Positions 34,374 through 43,560 of a stretch of 64,000 bases of DNA are shown piece after piece. Under the pieces are notes generated by a model. The model was not told where the DNA came from. It saw only the letters and a list, made by a program, of their open reading frames with translations, and searched no databases. Position numbers and translations under genes: made by a program. The stretch spans positions 49,778 through 113,777 of the forward strand of contig NZ_JXMS01000011.1 in the NCBI RefSeq assembly GCF_001672295.1, in the 5' to 3' direction. Each line of letters begins with the position of its first letter. The stretch's first letter is position 1. The DNA is from Halodesulfovibrio spirochaetisodalis (GTDB lineage Bacteria; Desulfobacterota; Desulfovibrionia; Desulfovibrionales; Desulfovibrionaceae).

Positions 34374-35270
34374 ATGCGCCTTCCTGCTTCTTCTGCCCGA
34401 TACGCCGGATATGTTTTTGCTTTGCTGGCTACTGTAATCTGGTCTGGTAATTTTATTGTTGCCCGTGGTCTGTCTGACGAAATAGCCCCTGTAACATTGG
34501 CGTTTGCACGATGGAGCACTGCCATGCTTGCGCTGCTCCCGTTTGCGCTGCGGGCGTTGTGGAATCAGCGCAAAGACGTTGCGGCAAACATGGGGCACTT
34601 GCTCCCTACAGCGTTCCTCGGTGTGACGGTGTTTAATACGTTAATTTACATTGCAGGGCATAAGACTACAGCGCTCAATTTGTCTCTGATTGCTATCTTT
34701 TCGCCTGTCTTCATTATTCTGCTGGCGCATTTCTTTTTGAACGACCGTATCACGGTATCGCGCATGGCTGGCGTAGTGCTGGCTGCATGTGGTGTGGTAC
34801 TGCTGACAACACGCGGTAATGTGGCGTTGCTCTTGGAGTTACAGTTTAATCAGGGTGACCTGCTTATGTTGTTCGGAACCCTTGTGTTTTCTGTGTACAC
34901 CATATTGGTGCGCAGAAAGCCTGTAACGCTTTCTCCGATTGCCTATCTTGGAGCAAACTTTGTTCTTGGCTGGATTATGCTGGTACCGTGGGTTGTATGG
35001 GAGTGGGCTTCTGTGCCGCCTGTTCTGCCTGCTGCGCATGTGTTGGGTGCAGTTCTCTACATTGGAATCGGGGCATCGCTCATGGCATATTTTTTCTGGA
35101 ACAAGGCTATTGCGACAATTGGCCCTGCCAAGGCTGCTATTGTGTACTACAGTCTGCCATTGTTTTGCGGCATAGAAGCATGGCTGATCCTAGGTGAATC
35201 AGTTTCATGGGTGCATGGTGTTTCAGGCTTGCTGATTGTCTGCGGGATTTTTATCGCAAATCGCCAGTAA
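34374..35270 (+). CDS. EamA/DMT superfamily transporter
   Basis: A 298-residue protein with ten transmembrane helices in two EamA repeats. The N-terminal repeat begins ALLATVIWSGNFIVARGL and ends with FLNDRITVSRMAGVVLAACG; the second repeat ends ILGESVSWVHGVSGLLIVCG. DMT exporters carry amino acids, nucleosides or other metabolites; the substrate is unknown. The ribosome binding site is weak. It is nearly abutting (6 bases) and convergent with the photolyase-like gene. Confidence 0.87.
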   Translation: MRLPASSARYAGYVFALLATVIWSGNFIVARGLSDEIAPVTLAFARWSTAMLALLPFALRALWNQRKDVAANMGHLLPTAFLGVTVFNTLIYIAGHKTTALNLSLIAIFSPVFIILLAHFFLNDRITVSRMAGVVLAACGVVLLTTRGNVALLLELQFNQGDLLMLFGTLVFSVYTILVRRKPVTLSPIAYLGANFVLGWIMLVPWVVWEWASVPPVLPAAHVLGAVLYIGIGASLMAYFFWNKAIATIGPAKAAIVYYSLPLFCGIEAWLILGESVSWVHGVSGLLIVCGIFIANRQ

Positions 35271-35276
35271 CCGTTT

Positions 35277-36755
35277 CTATGGCAAAGAATCCAGATAGGC
35301 TTCTGCTGCTGCAAGATGTTGTTGCAGTTTTTCTTCGTTCATGCGCTGCAATCCCCATATCATAGGCCGTGTGCGGTTGTTGCCCTCAAAGAGTTCGTAA
35401 TGGGTATAGATAAACCGCCAGTATAGACCGTCCCAAATCGTACACCAGTCTCCTTCAGGAAAATCACTCATTTTGCGGACATAATTACTGCTGCTGACAT
35501 ACGGCTTTGTGGTGATGAGTCCACCGTCTGCGTATTGGCTCATGCCATATACATTGGGAACCATGACCCAGTCATATGCATCTATAAATAGTTCTAGGAA
35601 CCACATATACACCTGTTTCGGATCAAATTCGCACAGCAGCATAAAGTTACCGAGAATCATCAGCCGTTCAATGTGATGACAGTACCCGTGTTTCAAGACT
35701 CTTTGGATGACGGTATCAACAGGTGTAATGCCGGTTGTGCCTGTATAAAAACTATCTGGGAGCGGGCGGGTATGGTTGAAGAAGTTTGAAGTACGTTGCT
35801 GTACTCCCAGTTTACAATATGTGGCATGCATAAATTCCCGCCATCCGATGAGTTGTCGCACAAAGCCTTCAATGGAATTGATGGGGATGTTACGCTTTTC
35901 CCAGTTCTTGAGCACCGCATCCAGTACTTGTTTGGGGCTGAGCAGTCCGATGTTCAATGCCGGAGAAATAAGGGCATGGAAAAGGAAGTCGTGGTCATGA
36001 AGGATGGCATCCTGATAGATACCGAAATGCGGTAACTTGTGTTGAACAAAGTCATCCAGCCATTGCTGTGCTTGCTCATGCGTGTGAGGGTAGAGCAGTG
36101 CAGTTTTACTGCCTAATGCATTGGGATATCTTTTGCTTACATGGGTGAAGGCTTCGTCTGCAAAGGAGGAGCGTACGTCAGGAGGTGGAGGAGGAACGGG
36201 AACCATGCCGTCATAGGCGTATCTGTTTTGGGCATCCATCGACCATTTGCCTCCCACCGGTTTACCATTATCCAGTAAGAGGACACCTAAGGTTTTACGT
36301 TGGGCAGAGTAAAATGAGGCTTGCCGCGGAGAGTCCCCCAACAGTTTTTCAGCTTCGGTTCGTTGCAGAAAAAAAGCAGGGGTGGGCTGGATGGTCAGTT
36401 TGATTTTATGAGTTGCGCAGAGCTTTTTCAGGCGCTTTTCTATGAGATAGTCTGCAGGATCAGCAATAACGATGAGATTAATATCGTCTCTCGCCAGCGC
36501 TGCAAACAAGTTTTCCATGTTTTGCGATGGAGCATGTGGAATATAGGTAGTGGAGTGCCCTGCCTGCTGAAGATGGTGCTCATATGCCTTAAGGCTGGCA
36601 CGGTGCAGCATGAGCTTTTGATGGTGGTAGATGTTCTGCCAGCGGTAATCCCCGAAAAGAAGTTGTTCTTCAAGCAGATAGACAGGCCTGCCATCTATGA
36701 CAGACGGATGGTCGATGAATAGCTGGTGGGGGAAAATTACTGCTGCTTCTCGCAT
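35277..36755 (-). CDS. Cryptochrome/photolyase-related protein (DPRP family)
   Basis: A 492-residue member of the prokaryotic cryptochrome / (6-4) photolyase-like family. Features are an N-terminal Rossmann half (FPHQLFIDHPSV, YLLEEQLLFGDYRW) and a C-terminal FAD-binding half with RQLIGWREFMHATYC, HIERLMILGNFMLL and NVYGMSQYADGG. Characterised relatives carry an Fe-S cluster with Cys in a SDYCxGC...ACPF arrangement; here that segment is shortened to SDFPEGDWCTIW, so most cluster ligands are missing. DNA repair or light sensing is likely; the FAD-binding residues look intact. Convergent with the DMT gene. Confidence 0.85.
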   Translation of the reverse strand: MREAAVIFPHQLFIDHPSVIDGRPVYLLEEQLLFGDYRWQNIYHHQKLMLHRASLKAYEHHLQQAGHSTTYIPHAPSQNMENLFAALARDDINLIVIADPADYLIEKRLKKLCATHKIKLTIQPTPAFFLQRTEAEKLLGDSPRQASFYSAQRKTLGVLLLDNGKPVGGKWSMDAQNRYAYDGMVPVPPPPPDVRSSFADEAFTHVSKRYPNALGSKTALLYPHTHEQAQQWLDDFVQHKLPHFGIYQDAILHDHDFLFHALISPALNIGLLSPKQVLDAVLKNWEKRNIPINSIEGFVRQLIGWREFMHATYCKLGVQQRTSNFFNHTRPLPDSFYTGTTGITPVDTVIQRVLKHGYCHHIERLMILGNFMLLCEFDPKQVYMWFLELFIDAYDWVMVPNVYGMSQYADGGLITTKPYVSSSNYVRKMSDFPEGDWCTIWDGLYWRFIYTHYELFEGNNRTRPMIWGLQRMNEEKLQQHLAAAEAYLDSLP

Positions 36756-36872
36756 ATCAACACCTCAATGAAGCAGTGTAGCATATTCTGCAGTCTGCAT
36801 CCATTATGTGCGGAAGGATTGTTGATATGCGAGATTCAGCACTGAAATCGGGGTAACGCTCCCCATTAAAAT

Positions 36873-37619
36873 TTACACAACAGCCAGTTCCATTTTTCCC
36901 CATACGCTGACTTTGTCACCGCACTGGGCAAAAACACCCTCAATACCGTATTGCTGCAAGCGGGCAGCTTCTTCTGTTACCAGTTCAACGTCACCGGGGA
37001 GCTTGAGCATGTTGCATAGGGCAGTTGCGCAGGCATCAGCAAGACTGCCGTTTTTGGATCTCACCGCAACCAGTTCTCCTTTGCCTAAGCTGATGGAGTG
37101 CCCGATAGTTGCGGATGAAGCACAGATACCCACTGGAAAGTCTGTGTCGTCGAGCTTTATGCCGATGGTCGCATCGCTGTTAGGGTCCGGTAGTAACCCT
37201 GCAATACGGGGCTTTGATGAAAGCATGTACACATCGCCGCCATTTTCAACAATAAGTTCGGGACTCTGGTATGCAAATTTTTCACATACCATCTGTGAAA
37301 TAGTACCGGCGACGGCCGCCATGGGGCCTACATTAGCAATGCTGGCTGCTTCTGCCATGCGCTTGATAATGAGTGCTGCATGTTCCGGGACTGCCACAGG
37401 GGAATAGCTTTCTACAAACTCGGGATGAAAGGTGATGTAGGACTTCAGTATGCCGCGTAATTCAGTCACATACGCAGCAATTTCTAAAGACAGATTTTTG
37501 GATGCGGTTACATGTAAATCTGTCTCCTCAACGAGAACCTGAAAGGCCTGTTCATCATCGTGCCGAGTATACTGCTGCCGATAATGTCGTAAAGGATTGC
37601 TGTATGGTTTGGTACTCAT
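36873..37619 (-). CDS. UPF0280 family protein (ApbE-like)
   Basis: About 248 residues from the ATG at 37619. Conserved stretches are VEETDLHVTA, SIANVGPMAAVAGTISQMV, VENGGDVYM, GICASSATIGHSISLGKGE and LADACATALCN, all diagnostic of UPF0280, a family related to FAD-binding ApbE flavin transferases but of unproven function. The frame stays open upstream to 37796 and no ribosome binding site is convincing, so the start (37619, 37628 or 37694) is uncertain. It precedes the arginine genes in the opposite orientation. Confidence 0.83.
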   Translation of the reverse strand: MSTKPYSNPLRHYRQQYTRHDDEQAFQVLVEETDLHVTASKNLSLEIAAYVTELRGILKSYITFHPEFVESYSPVAVPEHAALIIKRMAEAASIANVGPMAAVAGTISQMVCEKFAYQSPELIVENGGDVYMLSSKPRIAGLLPDPNSDATIGIKLDDTDFPVGICASSATIGHSISLGKGELVAVRSKNGSLADACATALCNMLKLPGDVELVTEEAARLQQYGIEGVFAQCGDKVSVWGKMELAVV

Positions 37620-37931
37620 TGTGAACATATACCGATGGTTGTAGTCTTTTGCAACTCCCTGAAAATGGAACCGTTTGCATTCGGTTTTACTCATGCAGCT
37701 TTGTATAAAATTCGAGAGTGCAGGGCGGGTGAAAGAATGGAGGTGACACTCTCCTTCGAAGGAGTGTTTTGTGCAGAAATTCCATGAGAAATTCATATAC
37801 TGCGGCTTTACAAGCTTAGGTATTCAGCCTAAAACATCTGCTTCAGGTTATTTTTAGCAAGCAGTCTGCTTGTTGATGGCTGAAATCATTTGTAAGGATT
37901 TTATTGGGAAAGCACACAATTACAGGGGGTC

Positions 37932-38840
37932 ATGATGACCAAGCACTTTACACGTATCAGAGATTTAGGTTGCCAAGCAGCGCATGACCTGATTGCCCGC
38001 GCAAAAGAAATGAAAGACACTGATTACCGCAGTGAGCTTTTAGACGGCAAGACAGCGATTATGCTCTTTGAAAAGGCTTCCACCCGTACACGAGTTTCTT
38101 TTGAAACTGCTGTATATCACCTTGGCGGAAAAACTATCTTTATGACTCCGGCTGAAAGCCAGCTGGGTCGAAGTGAACCGCTCAAAGATACTGCTCGAGT
38201 GCTCTCCCGATACAATGACTGTATGATTGTTCGAACCTTCGGTCAGGAAAATATTGAACAGCTGGCTCACTACGGTGATATTCCGGTTGTTAATGCCCTG
38301 ACCGACCAGGGGCACCCGTGTCAGATTATGAGTGATCTTTTAACCATTCATGAGCGCACTCCTAATTTTGACGCAGTACGTGTTGCATGGATTGGCGATG
38401 GTAACAACATGGCTAATTCATGGATTGAAGCAGCAATGTACTTTCCGTTTGAGCTGTTTATGGCATTTCCGGAAGGCTACGAGCCGGATAAAGAATTGCT
38501 TACATTCGCGCTTCAGGCTGGCGCAAAAATCTTCTGTACCCACGAACCGGAATTGGCTCTTGAAGGTGCACACTATGTAAACACAGACGTGTGGGCATCT
38601 ATGGGACAGGAAGAAGAGCAGAAGCGACGAGAAAAAGCATTTGCAGGCTACATGATTGATGAGAAAATGATGGCACTCGCTCATCCAGATGCGAAGTTCA
38701 TGCATTGCCTCCCTGCACACCGCGGGGAAGAAGTGAGTGAAGAAGTGCTTGAAGGTCCGGCTTCTATTGTATGGGATCAGGCTGAAAACCGCCTGCACAT
38801 GCAAAAAGCAATTCTCGAGTGGATATTCACAGCAGAATAG
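37932..38840 (+). CDS. argF: Ornithine carbamoyltransferase
   Basis: A 302-residue transferase that makes citrulline from ornithine and carbamoyl phosphate. The carbamoyl-phosphate loop FEKASTRTRVSFE, the DQGHPCQ motif and the ornithine-binding loop FMHCLPAHRGEEV are intact. Length is normal. ATGs at 37932 and 37935 are both possible; AGGGGG just ahead favours the second by spacing. First of three consecutive arginine biosynthesis genes, but a terminator separates it from argG. Confidence 0.95.
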   Translation: MMTKHFTRIRDLGCQAAHDLIARAKEMKDTDYRSELLDGKTAIMLFEKASTRTRVSFETAVYHLGGKTIFMTPAESQLGRSEPLKDTARVLSRYNDCMIVRTFGQENIEQLAHYGDIPVVNALTDQGHPCQIMSDLLTIHERTPNFDAVRVAWIGDGNNMANSWIEAAMYFPFELFMAFPEGYEPDKELLTFALQAGAKIFCTHEPELALEGAHYVNTDVWASMGQEEEQKRREKAFAGYMIDEKMMALAHPDAKFMHCLPAHRGEEVSEEVLEGPASIVWDQAENRLHMQKAILEWIFTAE

Positions 38841-38943
38841 TAACAATGACGCATATTGTTGCCGCCGCTGTTGAATAAACTGAAAACGCAGTGAGCATGG
38901 CGCAATCTGCTTCAGTTTTTGAGAATTTGAGCTAGATATGATG

Positions 38944-38969
38944 CGGGGCACGTTATGTGCCCCGTTTTT
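38944..38969 (+). terminator. Intrinsic terminator in the argF-argG gap
   Basis: CGGGGCAC, loop GTTAT, GTGCCCCG, then TTTTT. It ends only 25 bases before the argG start. A second inverted repeat, ACTGAA (from about 38880) with TTCAGT (to about 38918), precedes it, so the leader could fold in alternative ways. Confidence 0.85.
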
Positions 38970-38993
38970 CAATAAAAGAATGGAAGGTACGAA

Positions 38994-40190
38994 ATGGCTA
39001 ATGAAATTAAAAAAGTTGTGCTCGCATACTCCGGCGGGCTCGATACTTCTGTAATCCTCAAATGGATTGCGCTTACCTACAACTGCGAAGTTATTACCCT
39101 CACAGCTGACTTAGGTCAGGAGGAAGACCTTGACGGCGTAGATGAAAAAGCACTCGCAACCGGTGCTACCCGTGCCTACGTTGAAGATCTTCGTGAAGAG
39201 TTTGCACGCGACTACATTTTCCCGATGATGCGCGCTAACGCAATCTACGAAGGCCGCTACCTGCTCGGTACTTCTATTGCCCGTCCGCTTATCACCAAAC
39301 GCCTTATCGAAATTGCACATCAGGAAGGCGCACAGGCTGTAGCACACGGCGCAACTGGTAAAGGTAACGATCAGGTTCGTTTCGAGCTGTCCGCAATGGC
39401 ACTTGATCCGTCTATCAAAGTTATTGCTCCGTGGCGTGAATGGAACTTCCGTTCCCGTACAGACCTTAACAACTTCGCAGAGCAGCACGGTATTCCGCTT
39501 CCTGTAGCAGCTTCCCGTAAGCTCTACTCCATGGACAGAAACATGCTTCACTGCTCATTTGAAGGTGGCGAACTGGAAAGCCCTTGGCTTGAGCCGGGCC
39601 CGGGTTCCTATCTTATGGCTGTTCCTGTTGAAGAAGCACCGGATGAGCCGGAATACATTGAACTCGAATTTATCAACGGCGATCCAGTTGCCCTTAACGG
39701 TGAAAAGTTAAGCCCTGCTGCAATGGTAAAAGCGCTTAACACCGTTGGTGGTAAACACGGCGTTGGCCGTCTCGACATGGTTGAAAACCGTTTCGTTGGC
39801 ATGAAGTCCCGCGGCGTATATGAAACTCCGGGTGGCACAATCATGCACATTGCTCACCGCGATCTCGAAGGCATCTGCCTTGACCGTGATACCATGCACC
39901 TTCGTGACTCCATGATTCCTAAGTATGCTGAGTGCATCTACAACGGTTTCTGGTTTGCACCTGAGCGTGAAGCAATGCAGAAGCTCATCGACGAAACACA
40001 GAAAAACGTTTCCGGTACTGTTCGTATCAAACTGTACAAAGGCAACGTTATCCCTGTTGGTCGTAAGTCTCCGTACTCTCTCTACCGCGAAGATCTCGCA
40101 ACTTTTGAAGAGGATGATGTTTACGATCAGGCAGACGCAGCAGGCTTTATTAAGCTTCAGGGCTTACGTCTGCTCGGCTACAAAAAGTAG
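38994..40190 (+). CDS. argG: Argininosuccinate synthase
   Basis: A 398-residue enzyme that ligates citrulline and aspartate using ATP. N-terminal ATP-pyrophosphatase loop [17 protein letters not shown], then [16 protein letters not shown] and the C-terminal RKSPYSLY are conserved. GGAAGG precedes the ATG. It is coupled to argH with a 9-base gap. Codon use is strongly biased toward preferred codons (Cys TGC, Lys AAA, Arg CGT), suggesting high expression. Confidence 0.97.
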   Translation: MANEIKKVVLAYSGGLDTSVILKWIALTYNCEVITLTADLGQEEDLDGVDEKALATGATRAYVEDLREEFARDYIFPMMRANAIYEGRYLLGTSIARPLITKRLIEIAHQEGAQAVAHGATGKGNDQVRFELSAMALDPSIKVIAPWREWNFRSRTDLNNFAEQHGIPLPVAASRKLYSMDRNMLHCSFEGGELESPWLEPGPGSYLMAVPVEEAPDEPEYIELEFINGDPVALNGEKLSPAAMVKALNTVGGKHGVGRLDMVENRFVGMKSRGVYETPGGTIMHIAHRDLEGICLDRDTMHLRDSMIPKYAECIYNGFWFAPEREAMQKLIDETQKNVSGTVRIKLYKGNVIPVGRKSPYSLYREDLATFEEDDVYDQADAAGFIKLQGLRLLGYKK

Positions 40191-40199
40191 GGTTTCACC

Positions 40200-41579
40200 A
40201 TGGCAGAAAAAAAGATGTGGGGCGGACGTTTTCGTCAGAAGACCGCTGCGCTCGTAGAAGAATACACAGAATCTGTTTCCTACGATAAGAACCTCTACAA
40301 GCAGGATATCGCAGGCTCTAAAGCACATGCGCGTATGCTTGCCCGTCAGCAGGTTATTACGCAGGAAGATGCAGATTCCATCGTATCCGGCCTTGATGCT
40401 ATTCTTAAGGAAATTGAAGACGGTACCTTCCAGTGGAAAACTGAGTACGAAGATGTTCACATGAACATCGAAAGTCGTCTTTCAGAGCTTATCGGTGATG
40501 CCGGCAAACGTCTGCATACCGGTCGCTCCAGAAACGATCAGGTGGCACTTGATTTCCGCCTGTACGTATCTGACTCCATTCGTGAATGGCAGGAGCTTCT
40601 TAAAGGCGTTGTTGCTGAGCTTGTAAAGCAGGCTGAAGAGCACGTGGATACTTTGCTTCCGGGTTGTACGCACATGCAGCCAGCACAGCCTGTATCCCTT
40701 GCACATCATCTTCTTGCCTACGCGTGGATGCTGCAGCGCGATTTTGATCGCCTTGCAGACTGCGACAAACGTGCCCGTGTGTGCCCGCTGGGCGCAGCGG
40801 CACTCGCAGGTACCACATACCCGCTCGATCCTGCTTCAGTTGCAGAAGAACTTGGCATGTACGGAACCTTCAAGAACTCTATGGATGCGGTGTCCGACAG
40901 AGATTTTGTTCTGGAATCCATGTTTGCCGGTTCACTCGTGATGACACATCTTTCACGTCTCAACGAGGAGCTTGTATACTGGGCAAACCCTAACTTCGGA
41001 TACATCTACTTGCCAGATGCGTACGCCACCGGCTCAAGCATCATGCCGCAGAAGAAAAATCCGGATGTATCAGAGATTATGCGCGGTAAAGTAGGGCGTA
41101 CCTACGGCGCGCTCATGAACCTGCTCACCACAGTGAAAGGTCTTCCAATGACCTACAATCGTGACATGCAGGAAGATAAAGAGCCGTTTATCGATACCGA
41201 TAAAACAGTTTCTGCATCTCTTGCCATTATGGCAGGCATGCTCTCTGAGCTGCGTTTTAACACAGCGCGTATGGAAGAAGTGCTTAAACAAGGCTTCCTC
41301 AACGCAACAGAACTTGCTGACTACCTTGTTGGCAAGGATGTTCCGTTCCGTGAAGCACACCACATCACAGGCGCTGCGGTGGCGCTTGCTGAAGACAAAA
41401 ACAAAGGCCTCGAAGATCTTACCATCGACGAGTTCACCTCTGTTTCTGATCTTATTACAGACGATGTGTACGAAGTACTTTCCTACAAAAACGCTGTAGC
41501 ACGACGTAAAACTCAGGGCGGTACAGGCCCTGATGCAGTGCGTGCACAAATCGCAGAACTTAACGACTGGCTTAGCTAA
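40200..41579 (+). CDS. argH: Argininosuccinate lyase
   Basis: A 459-residue lyase of the fumarase/aspartase superfamily that yields arginine and fumarate. It shows MWGGRF at the start, [16 protein letters not shown], the catalytic-site [16 protein letters not shown], and the signature [12 protein letters not shown]. Full length. It is translated directly after argG and followed by a terminator, so argG and argH form one unit. Confidence 0.97.
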   Translation: MAEKKMWGGRFRQKTAALVEEYTESVSYDKNLYKQDIAGSKAHARMLARQQVITQEDADSIVSGLDAILKEIEDGTFQWKTEYEDVHMNIESRLSELIGDAGKRLHTGRSRNDQVALDFRLYVSDSIREWQELLKGVVAELVKQAEEHVDTLLPGCTHMQPAQPVSLAHHLLAYAWMLQRDFDRLADCDKRARVCPLGAAALAGTTYPLDPASVAEELGMYGTFKNSMDAVSDRDFVLESMFAGSLVMTHLSRLNEELVYWANPNFGYIYLPDAYATGSSIMPQKKNPDVSEIMRGKVGRTYGALMNLLTTVKGLPMTYNRDMQEDKEPFIDTDKTVSASLAIMAGMLSELRFNTARMEEVLKQGFLNATELADYLVGKDVPFREAHHITGAAVALAEDKNKGLEDLTIDEFTSVSDLITDDVYEVLSYKNAVARRKTQGGTGPDAVRAQIAELNDWLS

Positions 41580-41599
41580 GTTGTTTTCTTGAATAATGT

Positions 41600-41633
41600 A
41601 AAAAGGGCATCCATTGAGGGTGCCCTTTTTTTG
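41600..41633 (+). terminator. Rho-independent terminator of argGH
   Basis: AAAAGGGCA(T)CC pairs with GG(G)TGCCCTTTT, followed by further T residues. Confidence 0.88.
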
Positions 41634-42010
41634 TCTCCGACAGTGCTTGCCAGCAGGGCTTTAAGAACCTTGTTTCACTGTCCTCATCCGTAATCTTTCA
41701 TTCTTTAAGAACGGCTGAGGCTCTAAGGAAGAAAGGTTCTTAAAAATCTCCAAAGACTGCGAGTTCAGTCTGTTGTTTATGTTTTAACGCGGCTTATGCG
41801 CCACTACCTTAGAATATTCGGCAGAGTGTGGGAGAAGGTGTGGTATATACCACACAATATTTAGTTGGAATAGGCGGGAGAGATAAACAGTAAGTAAATA
41901 CGTTGCGGCGGGATATTTTTCTGCCAGCATATTTTCGTTGCGGGTAGTTGCTATTTAGGTATATTGCGACAGAAACACGGTATACTCGTGAACTTTTTAT
42001 GGAGAATCTG
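41634..42010. other. Intergenic region with degenerate repeat remnants
   Basis: About 380 bases without a gene. Stretches such as CTTTAAGAACC, TTCTTTAAGAACGG and TTCTTAAAAATCTCCAAAG resemble the CTTAAGAA element seen at 50943-51240, so this is probably a decayed copy. An 18-bp perfect palindrome (listed separately) and the promoter of the RRM gene complete the region. Confidence 0.5.
41838..41855. promoter_or_regulatory. Perfect 18-bp palindrome GTGTGGTATATACCACAC
   Basis: Uninterrupted dyad symmetry about 155 bases before the RRM gene. It could be an operator; no regulator assigned. Confidence 0.45.
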
Positions 42011-42268
42011 ATGATAAAGAGTATTTTTGTCGGCAACCTTGCATGGTCCGCTGAAGATGATGATTTACGGAGCTTTTTTGAAGAATGTGGCACAGTGATC
42101 CGTGTACGCATTATGAAAGATCAGGAAACTGGTCGCTCCCGCGGATTTGCATTTGTAGATATGGATGCTGATGAAGCCGATGCTGCAATTGAGACCCTGA
42201 ACGGTAAGAACTTGATGGGACGCCCTGCAAGTCTTTCCGAAGCAAAACCTCGCGCGCCTCGTCGCTAG
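42011..42268 (+). CDS. RRM-type RNA-binding protein
   Basis: An 85-residue protein that is a single RNA recognition motif: RNP2 IFVGNL (residues 5-10), RNP1 RGFAFVDM (about 44-51), and a short Arg-rich tail (KPRAPRR). Such stand-alone bacterial RRM proteins are often cold-induced RNA chaperones. The ATG at 42011 is preferred because GGAG lies 6 bases ahead; in-frame ATGs at 41999 and 41948 are less likely. It is immediately upstream of the RNA-rich island at 42430-42888. Confidence 0.88.
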   Translation: MIKSIFVGNLAWSAEDDDLRSFFEECGTVIRVRIMKDQETGRSRGFAFVDMDADEADAAIETLNGKNLMGRPASLSEAKPRAPRR

Positions 42269-42300
42269 CATTCAAGTAGTCTAAACAAATTTTGGTGTGT

Positions 42301-42338
42301 AAAAGCTCCTGCCTCTATTGAGGTGGGAGCTTTTTTTT
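42301..42338 (+). terminator. Rho-independent terminator of the RRM gene
   Basis: AAAAGCTCC-TG-CCTC pairs with GAGG-TG-GGAGCTTTT and is followed by T8. Confidence 0.9.
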
Positions 42339-42429
42339 GTTCATTTTCTACGTTGCAGAATTGGTTTTCTGTACAAAATATCCATATTTTGAAATTGTTA
42401 GCGCAGTAAGCTTGCAGCAATCAATATTT

Positions 42430-42520
42430 GGTCGGGAGTATGAGGGATATATAATACCCGCAAGGGGAAACCCCTCTGGTCGTTTCTGGTGGGCGGCTGT
42501 TGAAGCTCTCGACCTTTTTT
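42430..42520 (+). ncRNA. Structured small RNA, copy 1 (unidentified family)
   Basis: A closing stem GGTCGGGAG (42430-42438) / CTCTCGACC (42506-42514) is followed by T6, so it doubles as terminator. Inside are stem GAGGG (42442-42446) / CCCTC (42472-42476), an apical CCC-GCAA-GGG hairpin with a GNRA loop, a GTCG/CGGC stem, and the unpaired TGTTGAAG just before the closing strand. It has no coding frame and no adjacent gene. It matches copy 2 at 42802. I do not recognise a known riboswitch or sRNA family; a standalone sRNA is the simplest reading. Confidence 0.7.
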
Positions 42521-42616
42521 AGTTCGCAATGCCAACAATAGCGTGCATCGATTGTGAGATAAGGGAAGCGTCGTTCCTTCTATTTGACACTCTCATAAAA
42601 AAACGACATATTTTCA

Positions 42617-42646
42617 CCTAGGTGCTTCAACACACCTAGGTTTTTT
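42617..42646 (+). terminator. Intrinsic terminator between the two RNA copies
   Basis: CCTAGGTG (42617-42624), an 8-base loop, CACCTAGG (42633-42640), then T6. There is no gene in front of it; a TTGACA hexamer lies at 42584 with CATATT 17 bases on. It may end a short unrecognised transcript or catch read-through from copy 1. Confidence 0.7.
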
Positions 42647-42801
42647 ATTTAAACCAACACTCAGCGGCTCTCCGCTTCCTGTAAGAAGTGGTTTTTTGCG
42701 TTCAATTTTCAAGAGATACAACTCCTGCCAATCTTGGCGTTCCTAGGAGCAGTGCATCTTGTGTTTGAAGGCATCCTACCTTACACGATCAAGCTATTTT
42801 T

Positions 42802-42888
42802 GATCGGGAGTACGAGGGCGATACAATACCCGTAAGGGGAAAACCCTCTGCCGACCTGAGTGCGGTGTTGAAGCTCCCGATCTTTTTT
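42802..42888 (+). ncRNA. Structured small RNA, copy 2 (unidentified family)
   Basis: Closing stem GATCGGGAG (42802-42810) / CTCCCGATC (42874-42882), then T6. Internal stem GAGGG (42814-42818) / CCCTC, apical CCC-GTAA-GGG hairpin, CCG/CGG stem, and the same TGTTGAAG tail. Compared with copy 1, pair 2 of the closing stem changes from G-C to A-T and pair 6 from G-T to G-C, so pairing is preserved while sequence changes. It ends about 57 bases before a small gene, so a cis role cannot be excluded, but its own terminator argues for a free RNA. Confidence 0.7.
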
Positions 42889-42944
42889 ATTTGCGCGAAC
42901 TCAACATAGCGTAAAGAAAAAACATAACACTCAGGAGTTGTCTT

Positions 42945-43151
42945 ATGGCACAAATCAACACTTCCCTTTCGTTTGATCCCATTACTGAATTGTACGATGT
43001 TGCAAGCACCTTGCGGATGCTGCATGAGAAGCTTGGCGATGAGTATCCGGAGCTGAAGCACACATGGTGTTGCTTGGAGCGGTCTCTTAATAGTTGTCTG
43101 GAAGTCTTGGATGCAGACAGCGTTGATGCCGCGCTGAAAAAAGATAGTTAG
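42945..43151 (+). CDS. Small hypothetical protein
   Basis: A 68-residue acidic, helical protein (YDVASTLRMLHEKLGDEYPE, then LKHTWCCLERSLNSCLEVL). CAGGAG precedes the ATG at suitable spacing. No family recognised. It lies right after small RNA copy 2 and has its own terminator. Confidence 0.7.
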   Translation: MAQINTSLSFDPITELYDVASTLRMLHEKLGDEYPELKHTWCCLERSLNSCLEVLDADSVDAALKKDS

Positions 43152-43169
43152 TAACATTGAAGAGAGAAT

Positions 43170-43218
43170 GTCCCCCATTTCACGGTGTGTATTTCATTGT
43201 GAAATAGGGGACTTTTTT
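43170..43218 (+). terminator. Rho-independent terminator
   Basis: GTCCCCCATTTCAC pairs with GTGAAATAGGGGAC with one mismatch across a 14-base loop, followed by T7. It ends the gene at 42945-43151. Confidence 0.88.
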
Positions 43219-43560
43219 TATGCGTACTTTTTTTGAATGGCAGGCAGTGTGGTTGTTGAGAATCACAGACGGGTAGACATGAAAACTAAAAAAAATGAGG
43301 GATTATCCATCGTAATTTGATTACAGACCAGCTATGTTGTCGTAACAAGCTGTTATGAATTCGGAAAAGATGAGCAAAAAGATGTTTCTCGCTTGATAAT
43401 AGGGCTGATCATCATGTAGGCCAACCGGACTGCAAAGGTCGACATCACTTTTGTAAGGCACTGCCTGTTGGCCAGTAACTTGCCAGAAAAACAGTGCAAA
43501 AGATTTCTTGATCTTTGCATATATGTGGGAACCTTTGGTCGTAAGAAAAATGGAAAATAT

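Noticed and set aside
39833..39850. TGGCAC-like sigma-54 match inside argG
   Set aside because: Spacing between GG and GC is one base short and the site lies within a coding sequence.
42301..42345. RRM-gene terminator considered as a third copy of the island RNA
   Set aside because: It lacks the ATACCCG core and TGTTGAAG tail; it is an ordinary terminator.
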